This document shows positions 58,510-64,000 of a stretch of DNA of 64,000 nucleotides, piece by piece. The stretch comes from Acidobacteriaceae bacterium (lineage in GTDB: Bacteria > Acidobacteriota > Terriglobia > Terriglobales > Acidobacteriaceae): NCBI GenBank assembly GCA_035944135.1, contig DASZBM010000010.1:248001-312000 (forward strand), in the 5' to 3' direction. The notes beneath the pieces are model-generated. The model saw only the letters and a list, made by a program, of their open reading frames with translations. It ran no database searches and was not told the DNA's origin. The position numbers and the translations under genes are program-made. The first letter of the stretch is position 1, and each line of letters begins with the position of its first letter.

Positions 58510-58890
58510 ATGGCACGTATTGCCGGCGTTGACCTGCCACCGAACAAGCAGGCACGCATCGCGCTCACGTACATCTATGGCATCGGCCAGGCCCGCGCCC
58601 TGAAGATTCTCGACAAGGCCGGCGTTGACCCGCACGCCAAGATGACCACGCTGGATGAAGACCAGCTCAACAAGATTCGTTCCGTCATCGAGCAGGAAGG
58701 CGAGATCGAGGGCGACCTCCGCAAGGAGATCGGCCTGAACATCAAGCGCCTGATCGAGATTCAGTCCTACCGTGGCCTGCGCCACCGCCGCTCGCTTCCC
58801 GTCCGCGGCCAGCGCACCCACACCAACGCTCGCACCCGCAAGGGACCCCGCAAGGGCACCATTGCCGGTAAGAAGAAAGCGACGAAGTAA
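58510..58890 (+). CDS. rpsM: 30S ribosomal protein S13
   Basis: 126 residues: [40 protein letters not shown], then [20 protein letters not shown] and [20 protein letters not shown], all canonical. It binds the head of the small subunit and contacts P-site tRNA. AAAGG precedes ATG 58510; the frame extends 15 codons upstream without support. rpsK follows 3 bp after. Confidence 0.97.
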   Translation: MARIAGVDLPPNKQARIALTYIYGIGQARALKILDKAGVDPHAKMTTLDEDQLNKIRSVIEQEGEIEGDLRKEIGLNIKRLIEIQSYRGLRHRRSLPVRGQRTHTNARTRKGPRKGTIAGKKKATK

Positions 58891-58893
58891 CCC

Positions 58894-59316
58894 ATGGCCA
58901 AATCACAGAACAAGGGTACCGGCGCGAAGGTTGGCAAGAACAAGAAGTTCAAGAAGCGCGAGCGGAAGAACGTCCCATTCGGGCTCGTCTATGTCCAGGC
59001 GAGCTTCAACAATACGATCGTCACCATCACCGACCAGCAGGGCAACACCATCAGCTGGAAGAGCTCGGGCTCGCTCGGCTTCCGCGGCTCCCGCAAGGGA
59101 ACTCCGTTTGCCGCGCAGCAGGCAGCGATCAACGCAGCCAACGCCGCTCGCGACCACGGTCTGCGTTCGGTCGATGTCCGCGTCTCCGGCCCCGGCTCCG
59201 GCCGTGAGAGCGCTATTCGCGCCCTCGCCGCCGCCGGTATCGAGGTTCGCTCGATCCGCGACGTCACGCCGATGCCGCACAACGGCTGCCGTCCGCCGAA
59301 GCGCCGCAGAGTGTAA
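58894..59316 (+). CDS. rpsK: 30S ribosomal protein S11
   Basis: 140 residues. N-terminal basic extension ([20 protein letters not shown]), then [55 protein letters not shown] and [17 protein letters not shown], the S11 signature end. Its stop shares one base with the DUF1272 gene (TAATG). Confidence 0.97.
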   Translation: MAKSQNKGTGAKVGKNKKFKKRERKNVPFGLVYVQASFNNTIVTITDQQGNTISWKSSGSLGFRGSRKGTPFAAQQAAINAANAARDHGLRSVDVRVSGPGSGRESAIRALAAAGIEVRSIRDVTPMPHNGCRPPKRRRV

Positions 59317-59495
59317 TGGCTCTTCAGATGAAGTCGGCCTGCGAGCGCTGCGATGCTTCGCTTGCGCAAGATGGTCCGGCCTTCATCTGCTCGTTTGAGT
59401 GCACCTTCTGCGCATCATGTGCAGAGGCGATGCACAGAATCTGTCCGAACTGCGGCGGGGATCTGGTATCAAGGCCTCGCCGCAAGCAGGACTAA
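59316..59495 (+). CDS. DUF1272 zinc-ribbon protein inserted between rpsK and rpsD
   Basis: 59 residues starting [20 protein letters not shown], with eight cysteines at 9, 12, 25, 29, 32, 35, 43 and 46 (CERC, CSFEC, CASC, CPNCGGDL), enough for two zinc sites. This is the DUF1272 family, usually found away from ribosomal genes. The ATG overlaps the rpsK stop by one base, so translation is coupled to S11. It has not been selected by length but the reading frame, cysteine spacing and family resemblance are clear. Confidence 0.85.
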   Translation: MALQMKSACERCDASLAQDGPAFICSFECTFCASCAEAMHRICPNCGGDLVSRPRRKQD

Positions 59496-59567
59496 ACACG
59501 GATCGTGACGAAGGGCCAGCCAGCCTGTAAAGCGATCGACAACTGAAGTTCCAGGAGAAGAAAGAAA

Positions 59568-60200
59568 ATGGCACGTTATACCGGACCCGTCTGCCGCATG
59601 TGCCGCCGCGACGGTCAGAAGCTGTTCCTCAAGGGCGCGAAGTGTTTTACCGACAAGTGCCCCGTTGAAAAGCGCAACTTCCCCCCGGGCCAGCACGGCC
59701 AGTCGAAGAAGCAGAAGAAGCTCATCGGCTACGGTCTGCAGCTCCGTGAGAAGCAGAAGACCAAGCGCATCTACTTCACGCTCGAGACGCAGTTCCGCGC
59801 CTACTACGAGAAGGCCTCGAACAAGACCGGCGTCACCGGCGAACTGCTCCTGCAGCAGCTCGAGACCCGTCTCGACAACGTCTGCTACCGCCTCGGCTTC
59901 GCGATTTCGCGCCGCCAGGCTCGCCAGCTCGTGCGCCACGGCCACGTGCAGGTCAACGGCCGCAAGGTCAACATCCCGAGCTTCCAGTGCAAAGTCGGCG
60001 ATGAGGTTGCGATCCGCCAGGGCTCCAAGGAACTCGCAGTGCTTCAGTCGTCCAAGGACTTCGCCTCCGGCCAGAACCGCGTCAATTGGATCGACGCGCA
60101 GCCCGACAATCTCTCCGGCAAGATCGTTGCCCTGCCCAAGCGCGAGGACATCAACCTGCCGATCAACGAGCAGCTCATCGTCGAGCTCTACTCGAAGTAA
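59568..60200 (+). CDS. rpsD: 30S ribosomal protein S4
   Basis: 210 residues. Zinc-binding form with Cys9, Cys12, Cys26 and Cys31 (CRMC, KCFTDKC), then the S4 RNA-binding domain [20 protein letters not shown] and [21 protein letters not shown]4 nucleates 30S assembly and in many bacteria represses its own operon. Good GGAGAAG before the ATG. A GGGTGCCC hairpin starts 11 bp after the stop. Confidence 0.97.
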   Translation: MARYTGPVCRMCRRDGQKLFLKGAKCFTDKCPVEKRNFPPGQHGQSKKQKKLIGYGLQLREKQKTKRIYFTLETQFRAYYEKASNKTGVTGELLLQQLETRLDNVCYRLGFAISRRQARQLVRHGHVQVNGRKVNIPSFQCKVGDEVAIRQGSKELAVLQSSKDFASGQNRVNWIDAQPDNLSGKIVALPKREDINLPINEQLIVELYSK

Positions 60201-60211
60201 GCCACGTATCT

Positions 60212-60254
60212 GGGTGCCCCACTCATCACGCAGCAGCATCGCACGATGAGTGGG
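60212..60254 (+). repeat. GGGTGCCC hairpin repeat, copy 3
   Basis: GGGTGCCCCACTCATCACGC, spacer, then GCACGATGAGTGGG. CCCACTCATC pairs perfectly with GATGAGTGGG (10 bp). Located between rpsD and rpoA, preceded by ATCT as in copy 4. Confidence 0.82.
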
Positions 60255-60333
60255 TTCACACTCCGCAGCACCACCCGTAACACCCCTGAACCCGCGCAGA
60301 ATGCTTCGCTCGGGCAGGAAGAAAGGACTCACC

Positions 60334-61422
60334 ATGCTTTGGAGAGGTTTCCAGAAGCCCAAGCGTCTCGCCGTTGACAGCGAAACTCTGACCAACAACT
60401 ACGGCAAGTTCTCCGCGCAGCCATTTGAGCGCGGATTCGGCACCACCATCGGCAACGCACTGCGGCGCACGCTGCTCTCGTCCATCGAGGGCGCAGCCGT
60501 CACCGCCGTCAAGATCGAAGGCGTGTTGCACGAGTTCCAGTCGATCACCGGCGTCGTTGAGGATGCGACCGACATCATCCTCAACCTGAAGCAGATTCCC
60601 TTCAAGCTCAACGGTGACGGCCCCAAGGCCCTCTACCTGCACGCTGACCAGGCCGGCGTCATTACCTCCGGCATGATCGAGGCTGACTCCGACGTCGAGA
60701 TTCTCGACCCCGACGTCTACATCTGCACCATCTCCGAAGGTGGCCGCATCGACATGGAGATGCGCCTCAAGCGCGGTCGCGGTTACGTCTCGGCCGACAA
60801 GAACTTCGACTCGGACCTCGGCATCGGCTTCATCCCGGTGGACAGCGTTCACTCGCCCGTCCGCAAGGTGAATTACCTCGTCGAGGCTGCGCGTCTCGGC
60901 CAGATCACCGACTACGACAAGCTCACACTCGAGATCTGGACGAACGGGACTGTTCTCCCCGCGGACGCCCTTGGGCTTTCCGCAAAGCTGCTCAAAGACC
61001 ACATGAACATCTTCATCAACTTCGAGGAGGAGATGGAGACGGGTGGTCTTGCCGACCACGACGGCCCGGCGATCCGCAACGAGAACCTGAACCGTTCCGT
61101 TGAAGAGCTCGAGCTCTCGGTGCGCAGCTACAACTGCCTGAAGAACGCCAACATCGCGACCATCGGCGAGCTCATCCAGAAGACCGAGGCCGAGATGCTG
61201 AAGACCAAGAACTTCGGCCGCAAGAGCCTCAACGAGATCAAGGAAATCCTTGCTCAGATGGGTCTCTCGCTCGGCATGAAGATCGACGAGAACGGCAACC
61301 CCGTCCCGGGCCCGACCTCCGTACTCCCCGCCGCAACGCTCGCCGCCAGCTATGGCGCGTTCGACGACGAGGACGAAGAGGACGAGGACTTCGAGCCCGT
61401 CAACGAGACCGAAACATTCTAG
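60334..61422 (+). CDS. rpoA: DNA-directed RNA polymerase subunit alpha
   Basis: 362 residues. Alpha-NTD from [20 protein letters not shown] with [20 protein letters not shown], then the flexible linker and alpha-CTD ([55 protein letters not shown]). The C-terminus carries an extra acidic tail (about 20 residues, [19 protein letters not shown]). The ATG at 60334 has AAAGGA before it; the frame is open further up through the hairpin repeat. Flanked on both sides by GGGTGCCC hairpins. Confidence 0.97.
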   Translation: MLWRGFQKPKRLAVDSETLTNNYGKFSAQPFERGFGTTIGNALRRTLLSSIEGAAVTAVKIEGVLHEFQSITGVVEDATDIILNLKQIPFKLNGDGPKALYLHADQAGVITSGMIEADSDVEILDPDVYICTISEGGRIDMEMRLKRGRGYVSADKNFDSDLGIGFIPVDSVHSPVRKVNYLVEAARLGQITDYDKLTLEIWTNGTVLPADALGLSAKLLKDHMNIFINFEEEMETGGLADHDGPAIRNENLNRSVEELELSVRSYNCLKNANIATIGELIQKTEAEMLKTKNFGRKSLNEIKEILAQMGLSLGMKIDENGNPVPGPTSVLPAATLAASYGAFDDEDEEDEDFEPVNETETF

Positions 61423-61440
61423 TCCGGCTCACCACCATCT

Positions 61441-61484
61441 GGGTGCCCCATTCATCGCGCAGCATCATCGCGCGATGAGTGGGG
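61441..61484 (+). repeat. GGGTGCCC hairpin repeat, copy 4
   Basis: GGGTGCCCCATTCATCGCGC, spacer AGCATCAT, then CGCGCGATGAGTGGGG. CCCCATTCATCGCGC pairs with GCGCGATGAGTGGGG with one T-G wobble, making this the most complete copy. It begins 18 bp after the rpoA stop. Confidence 0.85.
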
Positions 61485-61542
61485 ATCCATAAACCTTTCG
61501 CAGACCGACTGACAGCTCAATGCTGGGTCGAAGGAGATCATC

Positions 61543-62025
61543 ATGCGCCACCGTAAAGGCGGATTCAAGCTAGGTCGCAACACCAGCCATCGCCGCGCCC
61601 TGCTTCGCAACCTCGTCACCTCCATCATCATCAACGACCGCGTGCACACCACCGTAACCAAAGCCAAGGCCGCCCGCCCGCTGGTCGAGCGCATGATCAC
61701 CCTCGGCAAGAACGGCAGCGTTCACGCCCGCCGTCAGGCGCTCTCGTACCTGATGACACCAGACTCCGTCGATCGCCTCTTCGGCACCGTCGCTCCTCGC
61801 TATGCAGACCGCAACGGCGGCTACAGCCGCATCGTTCGCACCGGTCCCCGCAAGGGCGACGCCGGCGAAATGGCCTACATTGAGCTGCTCGGCGCCGAGA
61901 AGGAGCTCAACGAGAAGGCTGAGAAGCGCGCTGAGGCCCGTCAGCGCCGCCGCGAAGAGATGCAGAAGCAGCTCGACGAGCACAGCGCGGTCAACGACGG
62001 CAGCGACCCCAACGCGCAGCCCTAA
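61543..62025 (+). CDS. rplQ: 50S ribosomal protein L17
   Basis: 160 residues. The core MRHRKGGFKLGRNTSHRRAL, TKAKAARPLVERMITLGKNG and NGGYSRIVRTGPRKGDAGEM is normal L17; residues about 120-160 form an extra charged helical tail (ELNEKAEKRAEARQRRREEM) not present in the short E. coli form. GGAG precedes the ATG. Last gene of the operon, followed by a strong terminator. Confidence 0.97.
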   Translation: MRHRKGGFKLGRNTSHRRALLRNLVTSIIINDRVHTTVTKAKAARPLVERMITLGKNGSVHARRQALSYLMTPDSVDRLFGTVAPRYADRNGGYSRIVRTGPRKGDAGEMAYIELLGAEKELNEKAEKRAEARQRRREEMQKQLDEHSAVNDGSDPNAQP

Positions 62026-62050
62026 GCTCCACAACTCATCCGAACACTTG

Positions 62051-62082
62051 AAGGCGCGCCTATGCGGCGCGCCTTCGTTTTT
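62051..62082 (+). terminator. Rho-independent terminator of the ribosomal operon
   Basis: Perfect 10-bp stem AAGGCGCGCC/GGCGCGCCTT, 5-nt loop, CGTTTTT tail, 25 bp after rplQ. Confidence 0.92.
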
Positions 62083-62107
62083 CTGCCTGCGCTACACTTA
62101 GCTTTGG

Positions 62108-63040
62108 ATGCCCATCGTCGAACTCCACAACATCCGCAAGGTCTACGACACAAAGGTCGCCGTCGAAAGTCTTTCCCTCACCATCGAGCCCGGCACCATG
62201 TTCGGTTTGCTTGGCCCCAACGGATCCGGGAAGACCAGCTCCATCCGCATGATGATCGGCATGACCGTACCCGACTCGGGCACGGTCCGCCTCTTCGACC
62301 GGCCTTTCTCTCGCGCGCTGCTCAATCGCGTCGGCTACCTGCCGGAGGAGCGCGGCCTCTACAAGAAGATGAAGGTGCTCGACCAACTCAGCTTCCTCGG
62401 CCAGCTTCACGGCCTCAACGAGACCACGTCACGCAAGCGCGCCGGCGACTGGTGCGAGCGCCTGCAGATCACCGAAGCCGTCGACAAGAAGACGGAAGAG
62501 CTTTCCAAGGGAATGCAGCAGAAGATTCAGTTCATCGCTGCGCTCCTGCACGAGCCTGAGCTCGTCATCATGGACGAGCCGTTCAGCGGCCTCGACCCTG
62601 TCAACGCCGAGCTGCTCATGAGCACGCTCGTTGAGTTGCGGGCGCAAGGCAAGGCCGTCTTGTTCTCCACGCACCGCATGGACCAGGTCGAGAAGCTCTG
62701 CGACGCCATCGCGCTCATCTACCAGGGCAAGCTGGTCCTCTCCGGTTCTATGCGCGAAGTCAAATCGCGCTACCCGCGCAATCATGTGCAGGCCGTCTTC
62801 ACCGGCGACGACAGCTTTCTGCGCAGTCGCTTCGTTGCCGAGGCCCGCAACTACGCCGGCGTCGCCGAGATCACTCTCCGCTCACCCGATGACGCCCAGG
62901 CGCTGCTCGCCGAAGCCGTAGCGCGCGGTACCAACATCACCCGTTTCGAGGTCATGGAGCCCACGCTCGAAGAGATCTTCATCACCACGGTGAAGGGAAC
63001 ACCTGAGTTCGCCGAAGCCGGAGGCAAGGTCCATGCATAA
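62108..63040 (+). CDS. ABC transporter ATP-binding protein, NatA-like
   Basis: 310 residues. Walker A GPNGSGKT (36-43), a signature loop reading LSKGMQQKIQF (Lys for Gly in the usual LSGGQ, as in NatA-type exporters), Walker B LVIMDEPFSGLDPVNAEL and the H-loop VLFSTHRMDQVEKL. The C-terminal extension (about 225-310) is the domain found in NatA and related sodium or drug exporters. Overlaps the permease gene by eight bases (ATGCATAA). Confidence 0.93.
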   Translation: MPIVELHNIRKVYDTKVAVESLSLTIEPGTMFGLLGPNGSGKTSSIRMMIGMTVPDSGTVRLFDRPFSRALLNRVGYLPEERGLYKKMKVLDQLSFLGQLHGLNETTSRKRAGDWCERLQITEAVDKKTEELSKGMQQKIQFIAALLHEPELVIMDEPFSGLDPVNAELLMSTLVELRAQGKAVLFSTHRMDQVEKLCDAIALIYQGKLVLSGSMREVKSRYPRNHVQAVFTGDDSFLRSRFVAEARNYAGVAEITLRSPDDAQALLAEAVARGTNITRFEVMEPTLEEIFITTVKGTPEFAEAGGKVHA

Positions 63041-64000
63041 CATCTGGCTCATCGCCAAGCGCGAGTACATGGAGCGCGTGCGCACCAAGGGCTTCATCCT
63101 CGCCACCGTTCTCATCCCCTGCTTCATGGCCGCGCTCGTGGGCGGCAGTGCGTTTTTCATGACGCGCACCAAGACCAACTCGCATATCGCCGTTGTTACC
63201 TCCGACAGGACGCTCGGTCAGGACATCAAGCACCAGCTTGAGACTGGCAAGAACAGCGATATGACCGTCGACCTTCTTGAACCATCCGAGGCGACCAGGT
63301 CCGGGCTCGATACGCAGTTGCACACGCATTCCTCGCAGCTGGCCGGCTACCTCTGGATTACACCGCCCGCAGATCCGGGCCAGCGTCCGCACTTCGAATA
63401 CCACGCGCGCTCCGCCGGTGATATTTCGACGGAAGACGCAATCGAGAGTGGTGTTCGCGTGGTTCTCACACGTGAGGGTCTTCTGAGTCACGGTCTCACC
63501 AACACGCAGATCGACCAGATCACTGCACCCGTCGACATCGACACCAGCTCCACCGGGAACAGCGCGATAGCCTTCGGCATCGCCTATCTCTTCTTCTTCC
63601 TCATGTACATGGTCATCATGCTGTACGGCATGAACACCGCCCGCAGCATCATCGAGGAGAAGACCAGCCGCGTCTTCGAGGTTCTGCTCGCCACCATCAA
63701 GCCTGACGAACTCCTCGCCGGCAAGATCATCGGCGTGGGTGCCGTTGGCGTCACACAGGTTGCGGTCTGGATGATCGCCGCGGCGTTGCTGGCTTCCAGC
63801 AGCATGGTTGCGCACCTCACCGGCACCACCAGCGTTCACAGTGTTCTCAGCGGCGCACAGATCGGCTTCTTCGTCCTCTATTTCATCTTCGGCTTCCTGC
63901 TCTACTCCTCCATCGCCGCCGCGCTCGGCGCGATGACGAACTCCGAACAGGAGCTGCAGCAGCTGAACATGTTCCTTGTGCTTCCGCTCGCCTTTTGCAT
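63033..64000 (+). CDS. ABC-2 type permease, NatB-like, 5' part
   Basis: The reading frame from ATG 63033 to the window edge gives about 322 residues: MHNIWLIAKREYMERVRTKG, first span FILATVLIPCFMAALVGGSA, a large extracytoplasmic domain (about 45-175), then spans AIAFGIAYLFFFLMYMVIML, IIGVGAVGVTQVAVWMIAAA and FFVLYFIFGFLLYSSIAAAL. The motif EEKTSRVFEVLLATIKPDEL after the second span is diagnostic of NatB-like permeases. Coupled to the ATPase gene. The rest lies beyond 64000. Confidence 0.93.
   Translation, partial: MHNIWLIAKREYMERVRTKGFILATVLIPCFMAALVGGSAFFMTRTKTNSHIAVVTSDRTLGQDIKHQLETGKNSDMTVDLLEPSEATRSGLDTQLHTHSSQLAGYLWITPPADPGQRPHFEYHARSAGDISTEDAIESGVRVVLTREGLLSHGLTNTQIDQITAPVDIDTSSTGNSAIAFGIAYLFFFLMYMVIMLYGMNTARSIIEEKTSRVFEVLLATIKPDELLAGKIIGVGAVGVTQVAVWMIAAALLASSSMVAHLTGTTSVHSVLSGAQIGFFVLYFIFGFLLYSSIAAALGAMTNSEQELQQLNMFLVLPLAFC

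Noticed and set aside
1-64000. tRNA genes, rRNA genes, CRISPR arrays, insertion sequences, prophage or origin of replication
   Set aside because: Intergenic regions were read for these and none was recognisable; the repeats present are short hairpins and heptamer tracts, not CRISPR-like spacer arrays.

Overview
The window looks like a chromosomal stretch (about 60% G+C by eye) from an acidobacterium of the Terriglobia type. Pointers are two secreted von Willebrand A proteins of the acidobacterial kind, a PExPT-CTERM-like micro-protein beside an exopolysaccharide locus, a secreted S53 (kumamolisin-type) peptidase, a bactofilin, a split two-subunit glycine decarboxylase and zinc-binding (Cys4) versions of ribosomal proteins S4 and L36. 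The assignment is inference from gene families; no rRNA, tRNA, phage, insertion sequence or CRISPR array was seen.

Layout. 0-9 kb: the glycine cleavage system on the minus strand (gcvT, gcvH, a small membrane protein, gcvPA, a small acidic protein, gcvPB), interrupted by two plus-strand inserts: a pseudokinase-SPOR membrane protein and an mhqO-mhqD-marR-like detoxification operon. 9-20 kb: glgC, a bactofilin, GH28 and GH13 glycosidases, an FmdE-like protein and a TonB-dependent receptor. 20-22.3 kb: gatC-gatA and a DciA-like protein. 22.3-36.7 kb: a polysaccharide locus with overlapping genes (SLBB/Wza export protein, Wzz, ligase/polymerase, membrane protein, rfbB, rfbA, GT2, GT9, gmhB; a separate GT4 plus priming transferase; divergent rfbC). 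37-42.3 kb: HNH nuclease, S53 peptidase, thioredoxin-fold protein, beta carbonic anhydrase. 42.6-50.8 kb: the histidine operon hisI-G-D-C-B-H-F-A with five non-his genes between its members and no hisE, preceded by what reads as a complete transcription attenuator (leader peptide with eight His codons, antiterminator, terminator). 50.8-57.5 kb: two VWA proteins, EamA transporter, PPK2, TatA, a barrel-like outer-membrane protein. 57.8-62 kb: infA-rpmJ-rpsM-rpsK-DUF1272-rpsD-rpoA-rplQ. 62.1 kb to the end: an ABC exporter (NatAB-like), cut by the window edge.

The less expected content is between the genes. (1) The his attenuator at 42605-42776. (2) A 41-44 bp hairpin repeat starting GGGTGCCC in four copies, each within about 20 bp of the 3' end of a gene, two of them bracketing rpoA. 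(3) A second hairpin family with CTTCAG centres, also just 3' of genes. (4) Five intergenic tracts with strict 7-bp periodicity but different unit sequences, three of which carry an inverted partner arm. Together they suggest that 3' ends and operon junctions here are loaded with repeat-derived RNA or DNA hairpins.
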